Part shown: one piece after another, positions 7,145-14,842 of the stretch
How the letters are laid out: each line of letters begins with the position of its first letter
Position numbering within the stretch: the first letter of the stretch is position 1
Assembly (NCBI GenBank): GCA_021811205.1
Contig: JAJZPK010000043.1
Span: 1-14,842 of the forward strand
Direction of reading: 5' to 3'
DNA: 14,842 nucleotides
Source of the DNA: Pseudomonadota bacterium
GTDB lineage: Bacteria; Pseudomonadota; Gammaproteobacteria; Burkholderiales; JABEVD01
Translations under genes and position numbers: made by a program
The notes under the pieces: generated by a model
Told to the model about the DNA's origin: nothing
The model's database searches: none
The model's input: only the letters and a program-made list of their open reading frames with translations

Positions 7145-7582
7145 ATGAAAACTTTTTCTGCTAAGCCCCAGGAAGTAAAGCACGACTGGATCGTGGTCGA
7201 CGCGACAGACAAGGTGCTTGGGCGCCTCGCTTCCCAGATTGCTCACCGCCTGCGCGGGAAGCACAAGGCCATCTATACGCCCCATGTCGATACCGGCGAT
7301 TACGTCGTGGTCATCAACGCGGACAAGCTGCGCGTAACGGGCAACAAGCCCGAAGCCAAGATCTACTACAGGCATACCGGCTATCCCGGCGGCATTTACG
7401 CGACAAGCTTCTCGAAGATGCATGCGCGTTTCCCGGCAAGGGTGCTGCAGAAGGCCGTGAAGGGCATGCTGCCCAAGGGTCCTCTGGGCTATGCGATGCT
7501 CAGGAAGCTCAAGGTCTACGCCGGCCCCAATCACCCCCATTCGGCTCAGCAGCCGCAACCTCTGGATATCGTGAAGGCATAA
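7145..7582 (+). CDS. rplM: 50S ribosomal protein L13
   Basis: A 145-residue protein matching bacterial uL13 over its full length (E. coli 142 aa). Signatures are [11 protein letters not shown] at the start, [47 protein letters not shown] and [12 protein letters not shown]13 is an early-assembling protein of the large subunit and binds 23S rRNA. A GTG at 7127 in the same frame would add six residues, but the ATG at 7145 has AGGAA (7133-7137) at good spacing and gives the universal N-terminus, so it is preferred. It is followed one base later by rpsI, the near-universal partner, and read from the promoter at 7076-7105. Confidence 0.98.
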   Translation: MKTFSAKPQEVKHDWIVVDATDKVLGRLASQIAHRLRGKHKAIYTPHVDTGDYVVVINADKLRVTGNKPEAKIYYRHTGYPGGIYATSFSKMHARFPARVLQKAVKGMLPKGPLGYAMLRKLKVYAGPNHPHSAQQPQPLDIVKA

Positions 7583-7583
7583 C

Positions 7584-7976
7584 ATGGGCGCAAACTACAA
7601 TTACGGCACTGGAAGGCGCAAGAGCGCGGTAGCCAGGGTATTCATCAAGCCGGGCAAGGGCAACATCGTCGTCAACGGCAAGCCCGTGGACGAGTTCTTC
7701 TCCCGCGAGACCGGTCGCATGGTGGTTCGTCAGCCGCTGGTGCTTACCGACAAGCTGGAAAGCTTCGACATCCTGGTCAATGTGATGGGCGGCGGCGAGT
7801 CCGGCCAAGCCGGCGCAGTCAGGCACGGCATCACCCGCGCACTGATCGACTACGACGCAGACCTCAAGAGCGAATTGAAGAAAGCCGGGCTCGTGACCCG
7901 AGATGCGCGAGAAGTGGAAAGAAAGAAAGTGGGCTTGCACAAGGCGCGCAAGCGCAAGCAGTTCTCGAAGCGTTAA
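7584..7976 (+). CDS. rpsI: 30S ribosomal protein S9
   Basis: A 130-residue protein matching bacterial uS9 at the usual length. It begins with [16 protein letters not shown], carries [19 protein letters not shown] in the middle, and ends with the basic tail [11 protein letters not shown]. The final Ser-Lys-Arg is the conserved tail that reaches the P-site tRNA in the small subunit. The ATG at 7584 is one base after the rplM stop, with GAAGG upstream at the end of rplM as ribosome binding site. A strong intrinsic terminator follows 10 bp after the stop, so rplM-rpsI is a closed two-gene unit and argC beyond it is probably separate. Confidence 0.98.
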   Translation: MGANYNYGTGRRKSAVARVFIKPGKGNIVVNGKPVDEFFSRETGRMVVRQPLVLTDKLESFDILVNVMGGGESGQAGAVRHGITRALIDYDADLKSELKKAGLVTRDAREVERKKVGLHKARKRKQFSKR

Positions 7977-7986
7977 GCTTCCTTCG

Positions 7987-8017
7987 AAAAAGCCGCCTTT
8001 GGCGGCTTTTTTGTTTT
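7987..8017 (+). terminator. Intrinsic terminator of rplM-rpsI
   Basis: An 11-bp perfect stem, AAAAAGCCGCC (7987-7997) with GGCGGCTTTTT (8001-8011), closes on a TTT loop and runs into a T-rich tail to 8017. It lies 10 bp after the rpsI stop. The tail abuts TATAGT (8017-8022), a possible -10 box for argC that has no convincing -35. Confidence 0.93.
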
Positions 8018-8031
8018 ATAGTGGGCAAAAT

Positions 8032-8038
8032 GGAGGGG
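8032..8038 (+). promoter_or_regulatory. Ribosome binding site deciding the argC start
   Basis: GGAGGGG, close to the ideal Shine-Dalgarno sequence, lies just before the ATG at 8042 (core GGAGG to ATG, 5 nt). It rules out the in-frame GTG at 8021, which lies upstream of this site. Confidence 0.85.
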
Positions 8039-8041
8039 ACC

Positions 8042-9070
8042 ATGATCAGGGCTGGCATCGTAGGCGGGACCGGATATACCGGCGTGGAATTGCTGAGGCT
8101 TCTTTCCAAGCACGAGGCCGTCGAACTCGTGGCGATCACGTCTCGCGGGGACGCCGGGACGCGCGTGAGCGACATGTTCCCCAGCCTGAGGGGCAGGGTC
8201 GACATGAAATTCGTGTCACCTTCTGCGGAGGCGCTCGCCAACTGCGACGTCGTCTTTTTCGCCACGCCGAACGGCATCGCCATGAAGGAGGCGAAGGCCC
8301 TTCTGGATGCGGGGACCAGGGTGATCGATCTCGCAGCCGACTTCAGGATCAGGGACGTTGCTGTCTGGGAAAAATGGTACGGCATGCAGCATGCCAGTCC
8401 GGAACTCCTGCATGACGCGGTCTACGGTCTGCCCGAAGTGAACCGGGACAAGATTGCGAAGGCGAGGCTTGTGGCCAATCCGGGCTGCTATCCGACGGCC
8501 GTGCAGCTCGGATTCCTTCCGCTTGTCGAATCCGGATTGATCGATGTCGATCATCTGATTGCGGACGCGAAGTCGGGGGTGAGCGGCGCTGGAAAAAAGG
8601 CCGAAATCGGCTTCCTCTTTTCCGAGTCTTCCGACAATTTCAAGGCTTACGGCGTTTCAGGTCACAGGCATCTTCCGGAAATCAGGCAGGGGCTCTCGAT
8701 TGCTGCAAACAGGGAGGTGGGGCTCACTTTCGTTCCCCATCTGACGCCCCTGATCCGCGGCATCCACGCGACGCTTTATGCGAGATTGACCAAGGATGCG
8801 GATCTCCAGCAGCTTTTCGAGAATCGCTACAGGGATGAGCCTTTCGTCGACGTCATGCCTTCGGGCAGCCACCCCGAGACGAGGAGCGTGCGCGGAGCGA
8901 ACGTCTGCCGCATCGCGGTGCACAGGCCCCAGGGCTCGGATACGGTGGTGGTGCTTTCAGTGATCGATAATCTGGTGAAGGGCGCTGCTGGCCAGGCCGT
9001 GCAGAACATGAACATCATGTTCGGCCAGCCCGAAATGTCCGGGATCGATATCGTCCCTATCCTGCCCTGA
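8042..9070 (+). CDS. argC: N-acetyl-gamma-glutamyl-phosphate reductase ArgC
   Basis: A 342-residue enzyme (type 1 ArgC) that reduces N-acetylglutamyl phosphate to the semialdehyde with NADPH, the third step of arginine synthesis. The nucleotide-binding N-terminus is [16 protein letters not shown] (6-21). The catalytic cysteine is Cys149 in [10 protein letters not shown], with [11 protein letters not shown] after it and the conserved histidine region [11 protein letters not shown]. Its substrate is the product of ArgB, encoded 2 kb downstream on the same strand. The start is set by the strong ribosome binding site at 8032. The 3' end overlaps mpl by 14 bp in convergent orientation. No intrinsic terminator follows; an 8-bp inverted repeat without a T-tract lies just past the stop. 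Confidence 0.97.
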   Translation: MIRAGIVGGTGYTGVELLRLLSKHEAVELVAITSRGDAGTRVSDMFPSLRGRVDMKFVSPSAEALANCDVVFFATPNGIAMKEAKALLDAGTRVIDLAADFRIRDVAVWEKWYGMQHASPELLHDAVYGLPEVNRDKIAKARLVANPGCYPTAVQLGFLPLVESGLIDVDHLIADAKSGVSGAGKKAEIGFLFSESSDNFKAYGVSGHRHLPEIRQGLSIAANREVGLTFVPHLTPLIRGIHATLYARLTKDADLQQLFENRYRDEPFVDVMPSGSHPETRSVRGANVCRIAVHRPQGSDTVVVLSVIDNLVKGAAGQAVQNMNIMFGQPEMSGIDIVPILP

Positions 9071-10397
9071 GCGAGGCAAGCAGCTTCTCGTGGATGCCGC
9101 CGAAGCTGCCGTTGCTCATGACGAGGATGTGATCCCCGGGTCTTGAGACCCCTGTTATTTTCCTGACCATCTCCCCGAGGTCGCCGATCGTTTCCGCCTT
9201 TTTTCCCAGAGGGGCCAACGCGGATTTCGCATCCCAGCCGAGATTGGCGTCAAAGCAAAATACCCTGTCGGCATCTTCCAGGCTCTTTGACAGCGCATCC
9301 TTCATCACGCCCATCTTCATGGTGTTGGAGCGGGGCTCGAGGACGGCGATGATGCGACCATCCTTCACCTTTTCCCTGAGCCCCTTCAGGGTCGTTTCTA
9401 TCGCCGTCGGATGATGGGCGAAATCGTCGTAGACCGTAACGCCATTCTCGATCCCCCTGATTTCCATGCGGCGCTTCACGTTCTTGAATTTCGAAAGCGC
9501 GTCCAGCCCGACTGTTGGAGATACGCCGCAATGCCTGGCTGCGGCGAGCGCGGCGAGCGCATTCGAACGGTTGTGCTCTCCCAATAGGTCCCATGACAGG
9601 GTGCCTTCTTCACGCTCCTTGAAGAAGATCTTCGTTTCTTCTCCCTGCTGCGCATGCCAGCCTTCGTCACACCCGAACCATTCGATCGGGCTCCAGCATC
9701 CCTTCTCGAGCACCCTTCTCAGGCTTTCCTCGCGGCCGTTGGCGACAATCAGCCCGCCCGAAGGTATGGTTCGGACGAGATGATGGAATTGCGTTTCGAT
9801 CGCTGCAAGATCCGGAAAGATGTCTGCGTGGTCGTATTCGAGGTTGTTGAGTATCGCTGTCCTCGGGCGATAGTGGACGAATTTAGAGCGCTTGTCGAAG
9901 AAGGCCGTGTCGTATTCATCGGCTTCGATGACGAAAAAGGGCGAGTCGGAGAGTCGTGCAGAGGTTTCGAAATTCTGAGCCACGCCGCCGATCAGGAAGG
10001 AGGGGGAGAGTCCCGCATGCTCCAGTATCCAGGCAAGCATGGATGTGGTCGTGGTCTTGCCGTGCGTCCCGGCCACGGCAAGCACCCATTTTTCCCTCAA
10101 CAGGTTTTCCTGCAGCCATTGCGGCCCCGAAACATAGGGAAGATTCTTGTCGAGGATCGCTTCCATCAGCGGATTGCCTCTCGAGACGACATTGCCGATC
10201 ACGTAAAGATCGGGATTCAGTTTTGTCTGTGAGGGGTCATATCCTTCGATAAGATCGATGCCGAGCTTTTCGAGTTGCGTGCTCATGGGCGGATAGACCT
10301 GCGCATCGCACCCGGTGACCTTGTGCCCCGAGGATTTGGCGAGCGCAGCGACGCCTCCCATGAAGGTGCCGCAGATGCCGAGAATGTGGATGTGCAT
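9057..10397 (-). CDS. mpl: UDP-N-acetylmuramate:tripeptide ligase Mpl (murein recycling)
   Basis: A 446-residue Mur-ligase family enzyme. Mpl joins the recycled tripeptide L-Ala-gamma-D-Glu-meso-DAP to UDP-MurNAc in the cytoplasm, returning it to peptidoglycan synthesis. The N-terminal nucleotide fold is [17 protein letters not shown] (4-20) and the ATP P-loop is [10 protein letters not shown] (109-118). [19 protein letters not shown] (158-176) is characteristic of Mpl as opposed to MurC, and the C-terminal domain has [10 protein letters not shown] (323-332). The ATG at 10397 has GGA about 7 nt upstream. A TAAAAT (10427-10422 on the minus strand) is a possible -10 box, without a good -35. It is divergent from hsp20 and overlaps the argC end by 14 bp. 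Confidence 0.96.
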   Translation of the reverse strand: MHIHILGICGTFMGGVAALAKSSGHKVTGCDAQVYPPMSTQLEKLGIDLIEGYDPSQTKLNPDLYVIGNVVSRGNPLMEAILDKNLPYVSGPQWLQENLLREKWVLAVAGTHGKTTTTSMLAWILEHAGLSPSFLIGGVAQNFETSARLSDSPFFVIEADEYDTAFFDKRSKFVHYRPRTAILNNLEYDHADIFPDLAAIETQFHHLVRTIPSGGLIVANGREESLRRVLEKGCWSPIEWFGCDEGWHAQQGEETKIFFKEREEGTLSWDLLGEHNRSNALAALAAARHCGVSPTVGLDALSKFKNVKRRMEIRGIENGVTVYDDFAHHPTAIETTLKGLREKVKDGRIIAVLEPRSNTMKMGVMKDALSKSLEDADRVFCFDANLGWDAKSALAPLGKKAETIGDLGEMVRKITGVSRPGDHILVMSNGSFGGIHEKLLASLRAG

Positions 10398-10443
10398 TGA
10401 GATTCCGCCGACAAATTCCCGATTTTACCTGCTTTCAGGACGA

Positions 10444-10472
10444 CTTGAAATCCGCACTTGTAGCGCTATATT
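10444..10472 (+). promoter_or_regulatory. Heat-shock-type promoter before hsp20 (sigma32-like overlapping sigma70-like)
   Basis: CTTGAAA at 10444-10450 is an exact match to the sigma32 -35 consensus. After 13 bp comes CGCTATAT (10464-10471), matching 5 of the 7 fixed positions of CCCCATNT. The same bases also read as a sigma70 promoter: TTGAAA (10445-10450), 16 bp, TATATT (10467-10472), each 5 of 6. The leader to the hsp20 start is about 25 nt, too short for a ROSE-type thermometer. Confidence 0.6.
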
Positions 10473-10504
10473 CTAATTACAATCAATTTTTAATGGAGGA
10501 CATC

Positions 10505-10945
10505 ATGGCCAATATTACACGCTGGGATCCGTTCAGGATCGAGCCGTTCGATGATGCGTTCGACAATTTCTTCAGGGGTTTCATGGTGAAGCCTTTCAGC
10601 CTGGATCTCGACAAGCAGGCGCCCCAGATCAAGGTTGACGTCAAGGAAGACGACAAGAGCTATACCGTGAATGCAGATATTCCCGGGGTGAAGAAGGAGG
10701 ACATCCACGTGACGATAGACGGCAAGCGTGTTTCTCTTTCCGCCGAAGTCAGGAATGAGAAGGAAGAAAAGAAAGGCGAGACCGTGTTGCGATCGGAGCG
10801 CTATTACGGGAAGGTTTCCCGCACATTCACCCTGGATCAGGATATCGACGAGGGCAATGCCCGCGCGAAATATGCGGACGGCGTGCTCGAACTGACGCTT
10901 CCGAAGAAGGCGACAACCGAGGCGAAGCGGCTGGCCGTCGAATGA
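10505..10945 (+). CDS. Small heat shock protein, Hsp20/alpha-crystallin family
   Basis: A 146-residue small heat shock protein. These form oligomers that hold unfolding proteins in a refoldable state without using ATP. The N-terminal arm is MANITRWDPFRIEPFDD. The alpha-crystallin domain spans about 41-135, with VNADIPGVKKEDIHV, YYGKVSRTFTL and the conserved ADGVLELTLPKK. The C-terminal KRLAVE is a relaxed form of the I-x-I motif used for oligomer contacts. The frame is open back to 10397, but the ATG at 10505 has GGAGG (10495-10499) at 5 nt and gives the family N-terminus. It stands alone between a heat-shock-type promoter and a strong terminator, so it is likely a single-gene stress unit. 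Confidence 0.93.
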   Translation: MANITRWDPFRIEPFDDAFDNFFRGFMVKPFSLDLDKQAPQIKVDVKEDDKSYTVNADIPGVKKEDIHVTIDGKRVSLSAEVRNEKEEKKGETVLRSERYYGKVSRTFTLDQDIDEGNARAKYADGVLELTLPKKATTEAKRLAVE

Positions 10946-10963
10946 TCCCGTGACGTTGAAAGG

Positions 10964-10996
10964 AAGCCCCTTGCATCGGCAAGGGGCTTTTTGTTT
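10964..10996 (+). terminator. Intrinsic terminator of hsp20
   Basis: A perfect 11-bp stem, AAGCCCCTTGC (10964-10974) with GCAAGGGGCTT (10979-10989), has an ATCG loop and the tail TTTTTGTTT (10988-10996). It begins 18 bp after the hsp20 stop and separates it from argB. Confidence 0.94.
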
Positions 10997-11026
10997 CCGG
11001 GCAATTCAGGAGTCGGTGTAAAATGA

Positions 11027-11941
<915 letters not shown>

Positions 11942-12580
11942 ATGACGGGAAGGACCTGGGTTTTCGATCTCGACAATACGCTGCACGACGCGACGTCCCA
12001 TATTTTCCCCCATATCAACAGGAGCATGACCAGGTATCTCGAGACGCACCTCGGCCTCGATCATGAAGAGGCCGACAGATTGAGGCGTACCTATTGGGAA
12101 AAATACGGCGCCACACTGTCCGGGATGATGCGCCACCACGGCACAAAGCCGGGACATTTTCTTCAGGAAACCCATGATTTCCCGGAACTTGAAAACATGG
12201 TGGTCAAGAATTCCGGGCTCAGGAATGCGCTGAGGTCGTTGCGCGGAAAAAAGATTGTATTTTCCAACGCGCCATTGCATTATGCGTTGGCGGTGCTGAA
12301 AATTCTCGGCATACGCGATCTTTTCGATGCCGTCTATGCAATCGAGCATTCGAAGTACCGACCCAAGCCGGATGCCTACGGTTTCTTCAGGATCTTCAGG
12401 AAGACGGGTCTGAATCCAGCGAGGTTCGTCATGGTCGAAGACACGCTGGAAAATCTCAGGGCGGCAAAGCAGCTCGGGATGAAGACGGTCTGGGTGAATG
12501 CTTCGAGCCGGAAGCCGTCCTATGTGGACATGTGCGTTCCGTCGATCAGGCATCTTTCGAGAAGGCGAATATACAACTAG
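11942..12580 (+). CDS. HAD-superfamily pyrimidine 5'-nucleotidase-like hydrolase
   Basis: A 212-residue HAD hydrolase. Motif I is FDLDNTL (8-14) with nucleophile Asp9 and acid/base Asp11. Motif II is Ser108 in VFSNAP, motif III is Lys142 in RPKPDAY, and motif IV is VEDTLENL (165-172) with Asp167. The helical cap between motifs I and II and the YxxLxxxLGLDHEEA region fit the pyrimidine 5'-nucleotidase group (Sdt1/YjjG-like), which dephosphorylates UMP/CMP or non-canonical pyrimidine nucleotides. The substrate here is not proven. The ATG follows the argB stop directly, and the stop TAG overlaps the slmA ribosome binding site, so it sits in an argB-nucleotidase-slmA transcript. Confidence 0.88.
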   Translation: MTGRTWVFDLDNTLHDATSHIFPHINRSMTRYLETHLGLDHEEADRLRRTYWEKYGATLSGMMRHHGTKPGHFLQETHDFPELENMVVKNSGLRNALRSLRGKKIVFSNAPLHYALAVLKILGIRDLFDAVYAIEHSKYRPKPDAYGFFRIFRKTGLNPARFVMVEDTLENLRAAKQLGMKTVWVNASSRKPSYVDMCVPSIRHLSRRRIYN

Positions 12581-12588
12581 AGGAAATC

Positions 12589-13161
12589 ATGTCGGCAAAA
12601 ACAGGCGAAAGAAAACTGCAAATCCTGCAAACCCTTGCGCAGATGCTCCAGCAACCGAGCGGAGAGAAAATCACGACGGCATCCCTTGCGGCAAAGCTCG
12701 ATGTTTCCGAGGCCGCGCTCTACCGGCATTTCGCCAGCAAGGCGCAAATGTTCGAAGGACTCATCGAATTCATCGAGCAGACGCTGTTCGGCATCATCAA
12801 CAAGATATCGTCAGAGGACCAGAGCGGCATGAAGCAGGTCGAGGCCATCATTTCCTTGCTGCTCGGGTTCGCCAAGAAAAATCCCGGCATGACGCGCGTA
12901 CTGATCGGGGATGCCCTGGTGAACGAGAATGAAAGGCTCCAGGGCAGGATCAACCAGCTCCATGACAGGCTTGAAGCCACGCTGAAGCAGTCGCTCAGGT
13001 TTGCGGCGAGCCAGGGGGAAATCGCCAAGGACCTCGACGAAGCGGTGCAGGCCAATCTTCTGATGTGTTTCGTCGTCGGCCGCTGGCACCAGTTCGCGAA
13101 AAGCGGATTCAGGCGGGATCCGCTGGAATCCTGGAATGCAGTATTAAGGAATCTGCGCTGA
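12589..13161 (+). CDS. slmA: Nucleoid occlusion factor SlmA (TetR family)
   Basis: A 190-residue TetR-type DNA-binding protein matching E. coli SlmA (198 aa) along its length. The helix-turn-helix is ITTASLAAKLDVSEAALYRH (28-47), followed by FASKAQMFEGLIEFIEQTL. Further matches are SLLLGFAKKNPGMTR and NERLQGRINQLHDRLEA. SlmA binds specific sites over the chromosome and blocks FtsZ ring formation over the nucleoid. The ATG at 12589 is chosen because AGAGGA (12579-12584) precedes it at 4-5 nt and it begins at the conserved region; the ATG at 12532 lies within the upstream gene. The 3' end overlaps mtgA by 18 bp in convergent orientation. The N-terminus is about 7 residues shorter than in E. coli. 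Confidence 0.92.
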   Translation: MSAKTGERKLQILQTLAQMLQQPSGEKITTASLAAKLDVSEAALYRHFASKAQMFEGLIEFIEQTLFGIINKISSEDQSGMKQVEAIISLLLGFAKKNPGMTRVLIGDALVNENERLQGRINQLHDRLEATLKQSLRFAASQGEIAKDLDEAVQANLLMCFVVGRWHQFAKSGFRRDPLESWNAVLRNLR

Positions 13162-13830
13162 ATTCATGCGCCCGAGCAGGATTCCGGTTTTTTTCGTGAG
13201 CCAGGCAGAATTGCGGTTCCTGTCGTAGAAGCGTGGGTTGGGCACCATGGCCGCAAGGCGGGCAGCCTGGTATGCGGACAACTGCGACGCATCGATGCCG
13301 TAATAATGCCTGGCTGCGGCTTCTGCACCGAAAATGCCGTTCCCCCATTCGATGCTGTTGAGATAGAGCTCCAGGATCCGCCGTTTGTTCATGGTGTGCT
13401 CGATCATGACCGTGATGAGGCTTTCTTCCGCCTTGCGCCAGGGAGATCTTCTTCCGGATAGGAAAAGGTTCTTGGCGAGCTGCTGGCTGATGGTCGATCC
13501 GCCGGCGACGATTCTCCCCTTTCGCACGTCCTTCTCATAAGCCTTTTGTATGCCTTCCCAGTCGAATCCTTCATGATCCAGGAATTTGGCGTCCTCTGCC
13601 GCGATCAATGCGCGTTTCAGGTTGTTCGAGATGCGGCTGTAGGGCACCCATTCATGGACGATTCTCGCGTCATGGTTCGTTTTCCTCATCTCGTCCAGCC
13701 GCTCTTCCATGAATGCGGTGGACGAAGGATTGTGGCTCGTCCAGTACATGACATGAGCGAAAATCCATCCCTGGTAGAGCAGGATGACGAGGAATGCGAA
13801 TCCGAGCAGACGCTCGATCCAGCGCTTCAT
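13144..13830 (-). CDS. mtgA: Monofunctional peptidoglycan transglycosylase MtgA
   Basis: A 228-residue inner-membrane glycosyltransferase (GT51 family) that polymerises lipid II into glycan strands in the periplasm. One N-terminal membrane anchor lies at about 9-27. Family motifs follow in order: AAEDAKFLDHEGFDW (77-91, catalytic Glu79), GGSTISQQLAKNLFLS (110-125), RKAEESLITVMIEHTMNKR (132-150, second catalytic Glu144) and RILELYLNSIEWGNGIFG (151-168). There is no transpeptidase domain, so it is MtgA and not a bifunctional PBP. The ATG at 13830 shares ATGA with the aroE stop; the frame is open further up, but those residues are the aroE shadow. The stop overlaps slmA by 18 bp. Confidence 0.95.
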   Translation of the reverse strand: MKRWIERLLGFAFLVILLYQGWIFAHVMYWTSHNPSSTAFMEERLDEMRKTNHDARIVHEWVPYSRISNNLKRALIAAEDAKFLDHEGFDWEGIQKAYEKDVRKGRIVAGGSTISQQLAKNLFLSGRRSPWRKAEESLITVMIEHTMNKRRILELYLNSIEWGNGIFGAEAAARHYYGIDASQLSAYQAARLAAMVPNPRFYDRNRNSAWLTKKTGILLGRMNSAQIP

Positions 13831-14651
13831 GCCCTCAGATTCTCGATGACGGATTTTGTTTCGGGCTTTATGCCGCGCCACACGAAGAAGGCTTCCGCGG
13901 CCTGCTCGACGAGCATGCCGAGGCCGTCGGAAATTTTCGATGCGCCCTCCTTTTCAGCGAATTCCATGAAGGGCGTTTTTCTTCCGTACATCATGTCGTA
14001 GGCGAGGGAGTTTTCTGAAAAGAGGCCGGATGGCAGGGGCGGCATCTCGTCGTTGAGACCTGAGGAGGTCGCATTGATCACGATGTCGAATCGCTCCCCC
14101 TCCAAGTCTTCGAACGATTTGGCGGCTATCTCGATTTCGTCGTATTTGCCGAGCGAAGAAAGAATCCGGGCGGCATCCACCGCTTTCTCCACCGTCCTGT
14201 TCGACAGGATCAAGCGCTTCGGCGATTGCCGAAGAATGGGATACAGCACGCCCCATGCTGCGCCCCCCATGCCCACCAGCAGGACGCTTTTTCCTGCAAT
14301 GGAAAAATGGAGATTTCTTTCGATGTCGGCGACTAGCCCCACGCCGTCGGTGTTGTCCCCGAAAATCTCGTCCCCTTCGAATTTCAGCGTGTTGACCGCT
14401 TTTGCGATTTCCGCACGCTCACTTCTCGAAGTGGCGCACAAGAAGGCTTCGAATTTGAATGGCACTGTGACGTTGCAGCCCTTGTAGCCGGCCTTTCGAA
14501 ATCTTTCTATGGCCCCCTTGAAATCGTCCAGAGGCGCGAGGATGGCCTCGTAGCTCATGTCCTGGTTCGTCTGTTTTGCGAATTCGGCATGGATGAAGGG
14601 GGATTTGCTGTGGGCGATCGGATTGCCCACCACGGCGTAACGGTCTGTCAT
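13827..14651 (-). CDS. aroE: Shikimate dehydrogenase AroE
   Basis: A 274-residue NADP-dependent enzyme that reduces 3-dehydroshikimate to shikimate in aromatic amino acid synthesis. Substrate-site elements are HSKSP (14-18, Ser15 and Ser17), NVTVPFK (60-66, catalytic Lys66) and GDNTDGVG (98-105, catalytic Asp102). The NADP fold begins VLLVGMGGAAWGVLYPIL (123-140), followed by SNRTVEKA (150-157), whose basic residues read the 2'-phosphate. Trp133 stands where many AroE proteins have Arg (GAGGAxRG). The ATG at 14651 has GGTGAG 3-4 nt upstream and gives the standard MTDRYAVVGNPIAHS; an upstream ATG at 14702 falls in the tonB gene. It shares ATGA overlaps with tonB in front and mtgA behind. Confidence 0.96.
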   Translation of the reverse strand: MTDRYAVVGNPIAHSKSPFIHAEFAKQTNQDMSYEAILAPLDDFKGAIERFRKAGYKGCNVTVPFKFEAFLCATSRSERAEIAKAVNTLKFEGDEIFGDNTDGVGLVADIERNLHFSIAGKSVLLVGMGGAAWGVLYPILRQSPKRLILSNRTVEKAVDAARILSSLGKYDEIEIAAKSFEDLEGERFDIVINATSSGLNDEMPPLPSGLFSENSLAYDMMYGRKTPFMEFAEKEGASKISDGLGMLVEQAAEAFFVWRGIKPETKSVIENLRA

Positions 14652-14842
14652 TGACTCACCATTTCGTTGGATCGCGTGAACATCCATGTCCTGTAGATGC
14701 ACAGGATGTCGGTGTCCTTGCGGATGTCTTTGGGAAGCGGCGCGTAGGGTGCTGCGAGTTTGGCGATGCGGATTGCGGCATTGTCGAGAACCCTGTACCC
14801 CGAGGGGCGGATGATTTCTATCCTGTCGAGCGAGCCGTCGGG
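14648..14842 (-). CDS. tonB: Energy transducer TonB, C-terminal domain (5' end outside window)
   Basis: This frame is not obvious by eye because it runs off the window edge: it reads in frame from 14842 to the TGA at 14650-14648, giving 64 residues. The sequence reads PDGSLDRIEIIRPSGYRVLD, then NAAIRIAKLAAPYAPLP, then DTDILCIYRTWMFT, the typical C-terminal domain of a betaproteobacterial TonB-like protein. TonB spans the periplasm and passes proton-motive-force energy from ExbB/ExbD to outer-membrane transporters. The stop shares ATGA with the aroE start, so tonB-aroE-mtgA is probably one transcript. The N-terminal membrane anchor and proline-rich linker would lie beyond the window and cannot be checked. 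Confidence 0.85.
   Translation of the reverse strand, partial: PDGSLDRIEIIRPSGYRVLDNAAIRIAKLAAPYAPLPKDIRKDTDILCIYRTWMFTRSNEMVSQ

Noticed and set aside
10479..10504. A possible fourU-type RNA thermometer in the hsp20 leader (T-run near GGAGG)
   Set aside because: The T-run and the Shine-Dalgarno are only about three bases apart, too close to form a hairpin loop, and the leader is very short.

Overview
The window is a dense, moderately GC-rich stretch of housekeeping chromosome from a Gram-negative bacterium. The best fit is a betaproteobacterium, possibly near the Nitrosomonadales/Gallionellales; that placement is inferred from protein flavour and gene neighbourhoods, not from a tree. LptD and TonB point to an LPS-bearing outer membrane. 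Mpl and MtgA point to a normal peptidoglycan sacculus. SlmA and the argB / pyrimidine 5'-nucleotidase / slmA order match Beta/Gammaproteobacteria. No tRNA, rRNA, CRISPR array, insertion sequence, prophage or toxin-antitoxin pair was seen, and no clear sign of horizontal transfer.

Layout. (1) 1-841: 3' end of lptD, convergent with comF (833-1537, minus). (2) 1594-5895: biotin operon bioB-bioF-bioH-bioC-bioD on the plus strand, the last four junctions 2 bp apart or overlapping. It has the BioC/BioH pimeloyl-ACP route and the ring-assembly enzymes except BioA. (3) 5882-7057, minus: a DUF218/YdcF-like membrane protein followed by an OsmC-family protein. (4) 7076-8017: strong sigma70-type promoter, rplM, rpsI and a textbook intrinsic terminator. 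(5) 8042-9070: argC, convergent with mpl (9057-10397, minus). (6) 10444-10996: small heat shock protein gene with a sigma32-like/sigma70-like promoter and its own terminator. (7) 11054-13161: argB, HAD nucleotidase, slmA, tightly packed. (8) 13144-14842, minus: tonB (partial), aroE, mtgA joined by two ATGA stop/start overlaps.

The genes fall into cofactor synthesis (biotin), amino acid synthesis (argB and argC for steps 2 and 3 of arginine; aroE for shikimate), envelope work (lptD, mpl, mtgA, tonB, the DUF218 protein), translation (L13, S9), stress (Hsp20, OsmC) and division control (slmA). A striking architectural trait is economy: all four convergent gene pairs overlap at their stop codons, and almost every same-strand junction is coupled.

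I found no previously undescribed system here. The most useful second-look items are the heat-shock-type promoter before hsp20, a G8 tract inside bioD, the run of convergent overlaps, heavy AGG arginine codon use even in ribosomal protein genes, and single-residue departures in AroE and LptD.
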